Positions 1-8,218 of a stretch of 24,406 bases of DNA are shown piece by piece. Origin of the DNA: Verrucomicrobia bacterium UBA6015 (GTDB lineage Bacteria; Verrucomicrobiota; Kiritimatiellia; UBA8416); assembly GCA_002428045.1 (NCBI GenBank), contig DIZZ01000197.1, positions 1 through 24,406 on the forward strand, in the 5' to 3' direction. The notes beneath the pieces are model-generated. The model was not told the DNA's origin, made no database searches, and was given only the letters and a program-made list of their open reading frames with translations. A program made the position numbers and the translations under genes. The first letter of the stretch is position 1. The number at the start of each line of letters is the position of its first letter.

Positions 1-153
1 GTTATTGCAATCGTCCGCACGGCTAACCACCACCCCTTGCCACGAACGGCTCGCTGAGGACAGCTCGCCCTACCTTCGTCAGCCGCTATTCCCTAATACC
101 CTCCCCCGCCGAATTTACCACAGCCTTTCCCATGGCATTGTGCGCCCGGTGGA
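1..153. other. Window edge, no intact gene
   Basis: No convincing gene is seen downstream of msrB up to the window edge. In the plus-strand frame starting at base 5 there is a short peptide, RLAEDSSPYLRQ (about bases 50-85), that resembles the start of the thioredoxin-like DUF255/YyaL family (usual form RLxxExSPYLLQH), but the following residues do not continue that family. It may be a relic or chance. No terminator hairpin with a T-tract was found behind msrB. Confidence 0.3.
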
Positions 154-663
154 TTACTGGCTGTTCGCTGCCGTCTCCGGCAGGAAGTCCAGGGAGGCGG
201 AGTTGATGCAGTAACGCAGACCGCTGGGGTCGGGGCCATCCTGGAAAACATGTCCAAGATGGGCACCGCATTGGGGACAGAGAACCTCGGTTCGCTCCAT
301 CCCTAGGCTTTTGTCGGTTTTCTCTTTGACGGCACCGGGCTTGACCGGCTGCCAGAAGCTTGGCCAGCCGGAACCGGAATCGTACTTTGCATCGGAACCG
401 AAAAGCGTATATCCACAGCATACGCATTGATAGGTGCCCGTCGCTTTGTTGTATAGGTATTTGCCGGTGCCCGGACGCTCCGTACCGCCACAGCGGGCAA
501 CTTGGTATTGCTCGGTCGTCAGTTTTTCCTTCCAGTTCTCATTCGCCATGACAACCTCCCCTCCTTTTGCAGGTGGCACCGGTAACGAAACCGTTTCGGT
601 TGCATCACGGAGACACCCACCTGCAGCAAGCAGCATGATTATAAGTACTGGTTTTGCGTTCAT
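154..663 (-). CDS. msrB: Peptide-methionine (R)-S-oxide reductase, predicted lipoprotein
   Basis: Reduces methionine-R-sulfoxide in oxidised proteins, using thioredoxin-like reductants. The 169-residue product starts with a short hydrophobic segment ending in a lipobox (LAAGGC, Cys17), so it is probably exported and lipid-anchored. The MsrB domain fills residues about 43-162: the zinc cysteines are C80/C83 (CVCC) and C129/C132 (CPQC), the catalytic cysteine is C152 in RYCINS, and C58 in ARCGGTERP is placed to be the resolving cysteine. I chose the ATG at 663 because it gives a normal signal peptide; an in-frame GTG at 684 would add seven residues. It lies 81 nt downstream of the sulfatase on the same strand and could be the last gene of the long V-ATPase transcript, or have its own promoter. 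The family call is firm; the lipoprotein call rests on the lipobox. Confidence 0.93.
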   Translation of the reverse strand: MNAKPVLIIMLLAAGGCLRDATETVSLPVPPAKGGEVVMANENWKEKLTTEQYQVARCGGTERPGTGKYLYNKATGTYQCVCCGYTLFGSDAKYDSGSGWPSFWQPVKPGAVKEKTDKSLGMERTEVLCPQCGAHLGHVFQDGPDPSGLRYCINSASLDFLPETAANSQ

Positions 664-744
664 GATGATCCATCGCACACCCACCGTTTAACTTACAGTG
701 ATGGTGCGTCAATCGGTTGCACGAGAAAGACCACTGCGCAACCA

Positions 745-2166
745 CTACAAGTGAGCGTTGTTCGGGACGAGGGGGCGCTTGGTCTTGTGTATCCATTCCG
801 GATTGCGTTCGGGAATGAGGGCGGTCACGGATTGCTGCCAGGCGTTGAGCCGGTCATGCATCTGGCGGGCCCGCTCGGGATGCACATCGACGAGATTGGT
901 CATTTCGCCCGTGTCGTTCTCCAGATCATACAGTTCGAGCGTCTGATCCTCGAAATTCTCGATGAGCTTCCATTTCCCGCTGCGCATGCTGGCTGCTGGC
1001 CAGCCGCCCTGGTTGCTGTAATGGGGATAATGCCAGAAAATGGCATCGCGCTGCAACCGGCCCTCGTCCCGCAGCAGCGGGAGCAGACTCTCCCCGTCGA
1101 CATGTTGCGTCGGCATCAGGGGAAGCCCTGCGGCCTCCAGGAATGTGGGATAGAAATCGCAGGTCTGCACCAGTTCATTGCAGAGGCTGCCCGGTTTTAC
1201 GACGCCCGGCCAGCGGACGATCTGGCAGACCCTTGTACCGCCCTCGTAGTTCCAGCCCTTGCCTTCGGCCAGCGGGGAATTGCAGGTAGGGCTGCCTTCC
1301 GCCGTCGCCAGCCCGCCGTTGTCCGAGGTAAAGCAAACCAGTGTGTTTTGTGCCAGCCCCTCGTCTTCCAGGACCTGTAGCAATCGGCCGATATTGGTAT
1401 CGAGGTTCTCCATCATCGCCGCATACGCCGGATCGCTTTGCAGGATCCGCCGCATCACCCGCCAATGATCGTCCGGACAGCGGGGATTCGGTTTGCCGGG
1501 GATGATCGGTTGAATCTGATCGAGCCCCAGTCGCCTGGCTTTTTCCTTATATTTTTCCACCAACGCGGCCGGGGCCTGGATCGGCGTGTGGACGGCATAA
1601 TGGCTCATGTTCAGGAAAAAGGGTTTTTCTCCCCGGTTGCGGATGAGCGCCACGGCCTCGTCCGTCAAGCGATCCGTAAGGTACTCGCCAGCCGGCCCCT
1701 CGGGTAGGTTATCAAGATGCCAAGGGCTGAAGAACCCCTTGTAAGGGTGACCATGATGACCACCGCCGATATTGACATCGAACCCGTGCCGATCCGGCCA
1801 GAACTCCCGATCCCCAAGGTGCCATTTGCCCACATGCCAGGTTTGGTAGCCGCCCTGCCTGAGTGCTGTGGCAAGGCTGGTTTCCTCCAGTGGCAGGTAA
1901 TGCAGGTAGGGAACATCCTTGAGCTGCGCCTCGCAATGGCCACCAATATACTGGGTAATGCCAACCCGCGCCGGATATTTCCCGCTCATCAGGCTGGCGC
2001 GTGTCGGACTGCACACCGGGCAGGTGGCATAGGCATTATTGAACAGCATTCCCTCCCTGGCCAGCCGGTCAAGCGTCGGCGTTTCATAGAAGGAGGAGCC
2101 GTAGCACCCCAGATCGCGCGCCCCGAGGTCGTCGATCAGGATCATCAAAATATTCGGCGTAATCAT
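745..2166 (-). CDS. Sulfatase, formylglycine-dependent
   Basis: A 473-residue member of the alkaline-phosphatase-like sulfatase family (arylsulfatase A type), which removes sulfate esters, usually from sulfated sugars. The N-terminal metal-site segment NILMILIDDLGARDLGCYG starts at residue 4. The motif CSPTRASLMSG, about 50 residues in, carries the cysteine that would be converted to formylglycine. A second histidine segment (SHYAVHTP) and the metal-site motif SDNGG follow. The length is normal for the family. No signal peptide is visible: the protein begins directly with the catalytic core, which is unusual because most PVC sulfatases are exported. An AAGG ribosome site lies just before the ATG. 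It begins 6 nt after the atpK stop codon, so it is probably cotranscribed with the V-ATPase. The substrate cannot be told from sequence alone. Confidence 0.93.
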   Translation of the reverse strand: MITPNILMILIDDLGARDLGCYGSSFYETPTLDRLAREGMLFNNAYATCPVCSPTRASLMSGKYPARVGITQYIGGHCEAQLKDVPYLHYLPLEETSLATALRQGGYQTWHVGKWHLGDREFWPDRHGFDVNIGGGHHGHPYKGFFSPWHLDNLPEGPAGEYLTDRLTDEAVALIRNRGEKPFFLNMSHYAVHTPIQAPAALVEKYKEKARRLGLDQIQPIIPGKPNPRCPDDHWRVMRRILQSDPAYAAMMENLDTNIGRLLQVLEDEGLAQNTLVCFTSDNGGLATAEGSPTCNSPLAEGKGWNYEGGTRVCQIVRWPGVVKPGSLCNELVQTCDFYPTFLEAAGLPLMPTQHVDGESLLPLLRDEGRLQRDAIFWHYPHYSNQGGWPAASMRSGKWKLIENFEDQTLELYDLENDTGEMTNLVDVHPERARQMHDRLNAWQQSVTALIPERNPEWIHKTKRPLVPNNAHL

Positions 2167-2172
2167 CGCGCC

Positions 2173-2643
2173 TTAGCCGAGTGCCAGCATCGAGAAGACC
2201 ATGACGAAAATGGCGACGGTCTCGATAATGCCCAGGGCGGCCAGATAGTTGGTAAAGCCTTCGCCGGTCTCGGCCAAGGCATCACTGCCAGCAGCACCGG
2301 CGCATCCCTGCAGCCAGGCCGAGATACCCATTCCAAGGCCTGCCAGCAGCCCGGCGACCAGCAACCCCTGCCACGGATACCCGGCCGCGACCTTTTCCTT
2401 CATCGAGAACATCAGCACAATACCATAAATCGTCTGCGAGAGCGGTGCCCCCACGAACGTCAGCAGCATAAAGGGCGCTGCCTTGCCCTGCGCATAACAT
2501 TTCTTCCAGGCACCGATGGCTGCGCAAGCTGCCACACCGGTTCCCAGCGCCGAGCCGATCGCCGCCATGGCTACTGCCGCGATGCCTGCTACCTGCCCCA
2601 TTGCCGTGTTCAAGCTGACGGGTTCTACGATGATTGGTTCCAT
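2173..2643 (-). CDS. atpK: V-type ATPase subunit K (c-ring proteolipid)
   Basis: Forms the ion-carrying membrane rotor ring of the V-type ATPase. The 156-residue protein is a fused double hairpin with four membrane helices (about 14-40, 57-80, 92-115 and 130-155), the doubled V-type form and not the short F-type one. Only the second hairpin carries the ion-binding carboxylate, E141 in LGIIETVAIF; the first hairpin has S69-Q70 in APLSQTIYG. With Q112, these positions line up by eye with the sodium ligands T64, Q65, Q110 and E139 of the Enterococcus hirae rotor NtpK, and the Q-to-E spacing of 29 is the same. This suggests sodium coupling, as inference. It has a good ribosome site (AAGGAG) and is the last V-ATPase gene, following atpI by 54 nt. 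Confidence 0.95.
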   Translation of the reverse strand: MEPIIVEPVSLNTAMGQVAGIAAVAMAAIGSALGTGVAACAAIGAWKKCYAQGKAAPFMLLTFVGAPLSQTIYGIVLMFSMKEKVAAGYPWQGLLVAGLLAGLGMGISAWLQGCAGAAGSDALAETGEGFTNYLAALGIIETVAIFVMVFSMLALG

Positions 2644-2669
2644 GATGATCTACTCCTTTTTTATTTTTT

Positions 2670-2693
2670 ATTTGCGATTGATGATTTGCGATT
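2670..2693. repeat. Short direct repeat between atpI and atpK
   Basis: The ten-base unit ATTTGCGATT (plus strand) occurs at 2670-2679 and again at 2684-2693, a 14-nt period, inside the only AT-rich gap of the V-ATPase gene series. On the coding strand it lies just upstream of an A/T run and the atpK ribosome site. It may be a regulatory or mRNA-processing element that sets the high rotor-subunit dose, but nothing in the sequence proves this. Confidence 0.5.
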
Positions 2694-2697
2694 AAGA

Positions 2698-4488
2698 TTA
2701 GGACTGGGGGTCGCGGATTAATCCTGTGAAGGGGCGATAGGGCACGCCTTTCCACTCGATGTTCTTGTGCAGGGAGAATTCCAGCGTATTGAGGCGGACG
2801 CCGTGCACGAGAATCCCCAGGGCGCACAGGATAATGTTCAAGCCATGCCCCAGCAGCAGGATCAGCGCCATCAGCGGCACGGTCCAGACTTTCTCCCAGC
2901 CCAGTCCGGCGGCCATGCCATTGAAGCTCTGCGCCACGGCCAGCGAGGCCATGCCGACGGCAAAGAGACGGATGTAGGAGACGATATCCACAAAACAGTT
3001 CACCACGCTGAGCGGAAACATGGCATGCTGGATCCAGTCCTTTTTCATGTCCTTGGGCGAGGTCATGAACAGCAGGATCAACGCCAGACTACTCACAAAC
3101 AGCGGCAGGAAGAACGCCGGATAGGCATTTCCAAGCACCATGTTCTGGGCGGTCAGGTACATCGACCAGACGAGGCCGATCCAACCCAGCTGCGCGAGCG
3201 CCTTGGCCGCCGGTGCCAACGCAATCACATTCCAGACGTGGGCAATGGTCAGGTGGATGGCACCGATCAGGAAGCAGAGCGTGATCATGTTTCCCTGGGC
3301 CTGAGCCCCCGTCAACCAGCCAATCTGCAGTGTCTGCAGCGGAGCGGGCAACACGCTGGCCGCGATGCCGAAGTAATTGCCGGTCACCACGCCCCAGAGG
3401 ATCGTGCAAACGCTCAGGATGCCGAAGAGCACGAACGGGTAGGCGGGGGCTTTCGGTTTTTTGTAGCGGGCGATCAACGTGACCCCCAGGAAGAGTACAC
3501 CATAGCCTGCATCGCCGATCAAGAGGGCGAAGAAGATGCTGAAGAAGATCAGGAACAGGCCGCTGATGTCCGATTCGCGATAACCCGGCAGGATGGCCAG
3601 CATCTGCAGCACCGCCTTGATCGGCTTTACCCAGGTCGGCAGTTTCAGGAGCGTCGGGACGACGTCATCCTCCGCCGGCTCCTCGATCTTGAGGCCCCAG
3701 CCTTCCGCTTTGGCCGTGGCCTGCAATGTGCCAACCGAATCCGCCGGGGCGAACCCGGTCAGATAGGCCACCCGGCCATGATGCCCCATGCCGTCATGCA
3801 CCTTGGCGAACTGCTCGGCCTCGCACCGGCGGTGAAGCTCATCGGCAACCTGTGGAATGGAGGGGGTAAGCGCCAGCAATTCCTGGTTGAATCCGGCAAT
3901 GACATCCTGATGAGAGGCGATTTCCCGATCCATTTCCGAAAGGGACTGCGTCGGCAGATGGAAGGGTGTGGCATCAAGCGAAAAATCCTGCTCGGCGATG
4001 GCCGCGATATGGGTTCCCTTGCGGTCGCTCGACAGCGTGTGGACCTGGACGCCCTCGGGCACGGCCAACGCCTCGAGATCCCGGACATGGTACAACTTGA
4101 CGATGATTCCACGCGCCGCCAGCGACCGCACCGTGTCGGGCGAGAAGTCGCCGAACGGGGCCTGTGCATGACGCGCCTGCTGCAGCATGGTCAACTGTTC
4201 CTCATGATGCATGCGCTGGGCATGCAGGTTGGCGGCTTCATTGATAATATCCGCCACATCCCGGCTAGACACATGCCCCTGGTGATGAAACGGCTTCTCG
4301 AATGCATGCAGGGACTCCAGGGCCAGGCGGGCCGTGGCTGCTGCGGTTGAGGCCAACGGCAGCGTTTCCGCACTGGTATTCTTTTCGGGAACCACATGCA
4401 GCACCCCGAGCTCGCGCAGACGGGCCAAGGTGTTTTCCTTATCGGTTTGCAGGCAGACAACCGACACTTTTTTCATGGGCGTAATCAT
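2698..4488 (-). CDS. atpI: V-type ATPase subunit I (stator membrane subunit, a-type)
   Basis: Provides the ion half-channels next to the K ring and links the membrane part to the peripheral stalk. At 596 residues it has the family layout: a soluble N-terminal half (about 1-290) with helical stretches, then a membrane half of about seven to eight helices starting near the segment DISGLFLIFFSIFF. The motif GDAGYGVLF and the essential-arginine segment DIVSYIRLFAVG, corresponding to the rotor-facing arginine of the family, are both present. The ATG at 4488 directly follows the atpD stop codon (4489-4491), and GGAGG inside the end of atpD serves as ribosome site, so the two are probably translationally coupled and the first ATG is preferred over the one four codons later. 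The downstream gene is atpK. Confidence 0.95.
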   Translation of the reverse strand: MITPMKKVSVVCLQTDKENTLARLRELGVLHVVPEKNTSAETLPLASTAAATARLALESLHAFEKPFHHQGHVSSRDVADIINEAANLHAQRMHHEEQLTMLQQARHAQAPFGDFSPDTVRSLAARGIIVKLYHVRDLEALAVPEGVQVHTLSSDRKGTHIAAIAEQDFSLDATPFHLPTQSLSEMDREIASHQDVIAGFNQELLALTPSIPQVADELHRRCEAEQFAKVHDGMGHHGRVAYLTGFAPADSVGTLQATAKAEGWGLKIEEPAEDDVVPTLLKLPTWVKPIKAVLQMLAILPGYRESDISGLFLIFFSIFFALLIGDAGYGVLFLGVTLIARYKKPKAPAYPFVLFGILSVCTILWGVVTGNYFGIAASVLPAPLQTLQIGWLTGAQAQGNMITLCFLIGAIHLTIAHVWNVIALAPAAKALAQLGWIGLVWSMYLTAQNMVLGNAYPAFFLPLFVSSLALILLFMTSPKDMKKDWIQHAMFPLSVVNCFVDIVSYIRLFAVGMASLAVAQSFNGMAAGLGWEKVWTVPLMALILLLGHGLNIILCALGILVHGVRLNTLEFSLHKNIEWKGVPYRPFTGLIRDPQS

Positions 4489-5109
4489 TTAGAGCGCCTC
4501 CGGGATGGATTCCTGCGCGGTCTTTTCCGCCCGTCGCTTGGCCATTTTCCCGCGAGCGACGGCGGCGGTCTGTTCATCGCCAAGGTAAATCTTGATAATA
4601 CGTATATTTTCACGGCACTCGGGAATCTTGACCTTTTCAAAGAGGTTGACACGCTGCGCGGTGGTACGCAACTCCTCGCTGATCAACCGGCGCTGCTCGT
4701 CGAGGATGACCACGTCCGCACGCAGGCGGATGAGGGCATCCATGACCTCCTGGGCGTCATCAAGCCAGGCGGGCGATTCAAACAGATCCGGAGTCTTCCG
4801 GTTCAGGTGGATCGACTTGAGCAGGGGGATGTTAACCCCCGCGATGTTGCCGCTCTCGCTTTCAATCCGGTCGAGGGTGACCATCAGTGCTTCCGGCACC
4901 GGCTCCGAGAATAGCGACACCCACTGCTTCAGCCCCGTCATCGTGCTATCGAACGCCGCCTGCTTTTCATCAATCCGGCTGTCGATCATCTGGATCTCGC
5001 TCTGGAGCTGCTGCTTCTTGAGTTGCAACATCGGCAGGAAACGCAGGAAACGCCGCAGCGCCTCGTTCTGTGCCTTGAGCTCATTCTTGGTATATTTGAT
5101 CTTAGCCAT
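4489..5109 (-). CDS. atpD: V-type ATPase subunit D (central rotor shaft)
   Basis: Forms the central coiled-coil axle that turns inside the A3B3 head and passes rotation to the K ring. The 206-residue protein begins with the conserved start MAKIKYTKNELK; its N- and C-terminal halves are long charged helices (about 5-75 and 125-195) expected to pair as the shaft, with a shorter middle part. The length is usual for the family. It lies 18 nt after atpB and directly abuts atpI. A recognisable ribosome site is weak here, in keeping with coupled translation from atpB. The family assignment is supported by position as well as sequence. Confidence 0.94.
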   Translation of the reverse strand: MAKIKYTKNELKAQNEALRRFLRFLPMLQLKKQQLQSEIQMIDSRIDEKQAAFDSTMTGLKQWVSLFSEPVPEALMVTLDRIESESGNIAGVNIPLLKSIHLNRKTPDLFESPAWLDDAQEVMDALIRLRADVVILDEQRRLISEELRTTAQRVNLFEKVKIPECRENIRIIKIYLGDEQTAAVARGKMAKRRAEKTAQESIPEAL

Positions 5110-5127
5110 GATGATAGCGCCGTGGAA

Positions 5128-6444
5128 TTAGTGAGCGGTTTCAGAAGACGCGGTTTTCGGCCAGAATTGTTCGAGGGTAGCCGAGTTGATCCCGGTTTCG
5201 ATCGGCTCGAAACAATCGGCCAGGATCTGCCAGCCGAGATCCAGCGCCTGCTCCAGCGGGATGTTAACGGAAAGATCCATCATTTCCTTCTCAAAACGAG
5301 CCCCGTATTTAAGCAGCTTCTTGTCCCAGGTACTCATGCGGAAGCCCATGGTCTGTTTTTCCATGGTCTCGCGGTAGCCGGCAAAGAGCTTGATCATCGT
5401 ATCCATGATCGTGCGGTGATCCTTGCGGGTACGCCCGTTGACCTGCTGTTTCAGACGGCTAAGCGAGCCGAACGGTTCAATACGCCCGCCACGCAGATAA
5501 AACTGTCCTTCGGTGATATAACCGGTGTTGTCAGGCACGGGGTGAGTCACGTCATCGCCGGGCATCGTGGTCGCCGCCAGGATGGTGATGGATCCGGCCG
5601 AGTCGAAGTCAACCGCTTTTTCATACCGCGAGGCAAGCTGACTGTAGAGATCGCCCGGATAACCCCGGTTGGAAGGAATCTGTTCCATCGTGATGGCGAT
5701 TTCCTTCATGGCGTCGGCAAAGTTGGTCATATCGGTCAGCAGCACCAGCACCCGTTTCCCCTGCAGGGCGAACTGCTCGGCGACCGCCAGGCTGACATCC
5801 GGCACCAGCAGGCATTCCACGATCGGGTCAGCGGCGGTATGCACGAACATGACGCTGCGCGAGAGTGCCCCGCTTTCCTCCAGGGTATCGCGGAAATAGA
5901 GGTAGTCGTCATGCTTCAGGCCCATGCTGCCGAGGATGATGATATCCACCTCCGCCTGGAGGGCGATACGCGCCAGCAGGGCGTTGTAGGGTTCACCGGC
6001 GCGGGCGAAGATCGGCAACTTCTGCGACTCCACCAGCGTGTTGAAAATATCGATCATCGGAATACCGGTTCGCACCATGTTACGAGGGACGATACGCTTG
6101 GCGGGGTTGACCGACGGGCCGCCGATATTGACCTCACCCCCGTGCAGTTGCGGTCCCTTGTCACGGGGAATGCCGGCACCGGTAAAGACACGCCCCAGCA
6201 GGGCATCGCTGAACGGGATCTGCATGGGGTGTGCCAGGAAGCGCACCTGCGCATCGGTGGCAACGCCGCGGCCGCCCGCGAAGACCTGCAGCGACACCTC
6301 GTTGTTGTGCAGACGGATGACCTGCGCCAGCGAGGTGCCTGTGCGTGATGTAACCTCGGCCAATTCCCGATACTTAACCCCTTCGGCGTGCAAGGTGATG
6401 ACGTTACCGGCGATTTTCTCGACGCGGTGATAAAGCTTATGCAT
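5128..6444 (-). CDS. atpB: V-type ATPase subunit B (non-catalytic head subunit)
   Basis: Alternates with subunit A in the hexameric head and contributes residues to the catalytic interface. The 438-residue product carries the beta-barrel start (to about residue 75), then the nucleotide-binding-like fold. As expected for B, the P-loop is not kept: the corresponding segment reads FARAGEPYNALLAR. The conserved stretch SNRGYPGDLYSQLASRYEKA is intact. The ATG at 6442-6444 lies inside the end of atpA: the eight bases ATGCATAA hold both the B start and the A stop, so the two subunits, needed in equal amounts, are probably translationally coupled. It is slightly shorter than many archaeal B subunits (about 460) but similar to other bacterial ones. 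Confidence 0.96.
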   Translation of the reverse strand: MHKLYHRVEKIAGNVITLHAEGVKYRELAEVTSRTGTSLAQVIRLHNNEVSLQVFAGGRGVATDAQVRFLAHPMQIPFSDALLGRVFTGAGIPRDKGPQLHGGEVNIGGPSVNPAKRIVPRNMVRTGIPMIDIFNTLVESQKLPIFARAGEPYNALLARIALQAEVDIIILGSMGLKHDDYLYFRDTLEESGALSRSVMFVHTAADPIVECLLVPDVSLAVAEQFALQGKRVLVLLTDMTNFADAMKEIAITMEQIPSNRGYPGDLYSQLASRYEKAVDFDSAGSITILAATTMPGDDVTHPVPDNTGYITEGQFYLRGGRIEPFGSLSRLKQQVNGRTRKDHRTIMDTMIKLFAGYRETMEKQTMGFRMSTWDKKLLKYGARFEKEMMDLSVNIPLEQALDLGWQILADCFEPIETGINSATLEQFWPKTASSETAH

Positions 6445-8173
6445 TCTTGGTGACCTCCGCTACCATCGCCCGAAGTTTGCCTTCCAGCGTTTTGAATTGT
6501 TCGTCATGCATCTCAACCCGGTTCCAGTCCTTGTGGATCTGGGCGAGTTGATGAAAGAAATGGCGGGCCGCATCCTTTTCCTTGAAGTCCATGGGCGCAC
6601 GCAGGATCTGCGCCGTGACGGCAAAGACATACTTCTGCCGGTCGCCGGAGGTCGATGAGTCCATCTCGTCGAACGCATCCTGCTGCAGATAGGCAGCATC
6701 CAGGTATTCTGATTTAAGGTAGTACAGGAAGTCCTCCATGGCGGTACCTTCCTCGCCGACCACCTTCATCATCTGGCCGATCTCGGTTCCCCGCTTCAAT
6801 GCCGCGCGAGCGAATTCAACATCCTTGGCATCCACCACGCTGGTATATTTCGACCAGCTTTCGAGCGGGTCGATCGCCGGATACCGGCGGGCATCGGAGC
6901 GGGCACGGGAAAGGCCATGGAAGGCGCCGACCACCTTGAGCGTGGCCTGGGTCACGGGTTCATCGAAGTTACCCCCGGCCGGACTGACCGTGCCGCCGAT
7001 CGTCACCGAGCCGATCGAGCCATCGTTGAGCCGAACAATCCCGCCGCGTTCGTAAAACGCTGCAATCACGGATTCGAGATAAGCGGGGAAGGCCTCCTCG
7101 CCGGGGATTTCCTCCAGGCGTCCAGACGTTTCGCGCAGGGCCTGCGCCCAGCGGGAGGTGGAGTCTGCCATCAGCAGCACGTTCAGCCCCATCTGGCGGT
7201 AATAACCAGCGAGGGTGATGCCGGTATAAACCGACGCCTCGCGGGCCGCCACCGGCATGGAGCTGGTGTTGCAGATGATGACGGTCCGCTCCATCAGGCT
7301 CTTGCCCGTGCGCGGGTCGGTCAGTTCAGGAAATTCACGCAAGGTTTCCACCACTTCGCCAGCGCGTTCGCCGCAGGCGGCAATGATGACGATATCCACA
7401 TCGGCATTGCGCGAGGTCAACTGCTGGATGACGGTCTTGCCAGCACCGAACGGGCCGGGAATACAGTAGGTTCCCCCCTTCGCCACGGGGAAGAACGTAT
7501 CCACGCTGCGCAGGCTGGTAACCATCGGTTCGGTCGGACGAAGCCGTTCGGCATAGGCGCGGATCGGCATCTTAACCGGCCAGCGCTGCATCAGCATCAC
7601 GTCACGCACATTGCCGCGCTCATCCTTGAGCTTGGCGATTGTGTCCTCGACCTTGTACGGGCCCGCCTTGACGACCGATTCAACCGTATAAACGCCATCG
7701 AACAGGAAGGGAACCATGATCCGGTGCTTGAAAATACCTTCGGGTACCGAGCCCAGCATATCGCCAGCAACCACACGGTCACCGGGTTTGGCGTTCGGCG
7801 TGAATGCCCACTGGAGGTCACGCGGCAGGGCATCGAGATAGACGCCGCGCTGCAGGAAGAATCCGCATTTCTCGGCCAGGCGCGGCAGGGGATTCTGAAG
7901 GCCGTCATAAACCTGCGTCAGCAAGCCCGGCCCCAGTTCGGCGGAAAGCATCTCGCCAGTGAACTCCACCGGGTCGCCAATACCCAGATCGGTCGTATCC
8001 TCAAACACCTGCATATCAGCCAGCCGACCGCGTATCCGGACCACTTCGCACATCAGGCGCAGATCACCCAGGCAAGCGTAGCCGACCTCGTTCTGGCTGA
8101 TGGCACCGTCGAACGCAACGGTCAGCATATTTCCATTCACGCCGACAATCTTGCCGCTGTTTTCCTTCATCAT
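6437..8173 (-). CDS. atpA: V-type ATPase subunit A (catalytic head subunit)
   Basis: Hydrolyses or makes ATP in the V-type rotary enzyme. With the ATG at 8173 the protein has 578 residues. Order of parts: beta-barrel domain (1-75), the A-specific bulge domain (about 105-190), the P-loop GPFGAGKT (about 240-247), the catalytic glutamate segment CGERAGEV, and the motif DSTSRWAQALRE. An open frame extends 11 codons further upstream (to 8206), but the ATG at 8173 has AGAAGG eight bases before it and yields the normal family start KIVGVNGN, so it is preferred. It is 45 nt downstream of the DUF2764 gene and overlaps atpB by eight bases. All catalytic residues appear intact. Confidence 0.96.
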   Translation of the reverse strand: MMKENSGKIVGVNGNMLTVAFDGAISQNEVGYACLGDLRLMCEVVRIRGRLADMQVFEDTTDLGIGDPVEFTGEMLSAELGPGLLTQVYDGLQNPLPRLAEKCGFFLQRGVYLDALPRDLQWAFTPNAKPGDRVVAGDMLGSVPEGIFKHRIMVPFLFDGVYTVESVVKAGPYKVEDTIAKLKDERGNVRDVMLMQRWPVKMPIRAYAERLRPTEPMVTSLRSVDTFFPVAKGGTYCIPGPFGAGKTVIQQLTSRNADVDIVIIAACGERAGEVVETLREFPELTDPRTGKSLMERTVIICNTSSMPVAAREASVYTGITLAGYYRQMGLNVLLMADSTSRWAQALRETSGRLEEIPGEEAFPAYLESVIAAFYERGGIVRLNDGSIGSVTIGGTVSPAGGNFDEPVTQATLKVVGAFHGLSRARSDARRYPAIDPLESWSKYTSVVDAKDVEFARAALKRGTEIGQMMKVVGEEGTAMEDFLYYLKSEYLDAAYLQQDAFDEMDSSTSGDRQKYVFAVTAQILRAPMDFKEKDAARHFFHQLAQIHKDWNRVEMHDEQFKTLEGKLRAMVAEVTKNA

Positions 8174-8218
8174 AATCTCAACCTTCTTTCCGCCGCCGGA
8201 TGGCATTGGTTATTCTTG

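Noticed and set aside
5..214. Short plus-strand frame with RLAEDSSPYLRQ, similar to the start of DUF255/YyaL proteins.
   Set aside because: Only about ten residues match and the expected continuation (the NPVDWYPW segment directly after) is absent; the frame also overlaps msrB in antisense. At best a tiny relic.
2767..4350. Long plus-strand open frame of 527 codons opposite atpI.
   Set aside because: Composition rich in Gln, Arg, His and Gly is typical of an antisense shadow of a GC-rich gene, and atpI is a clear family member on the other strand. Similar shadows lie opposite atpA, atpB and the GGDEF gene.
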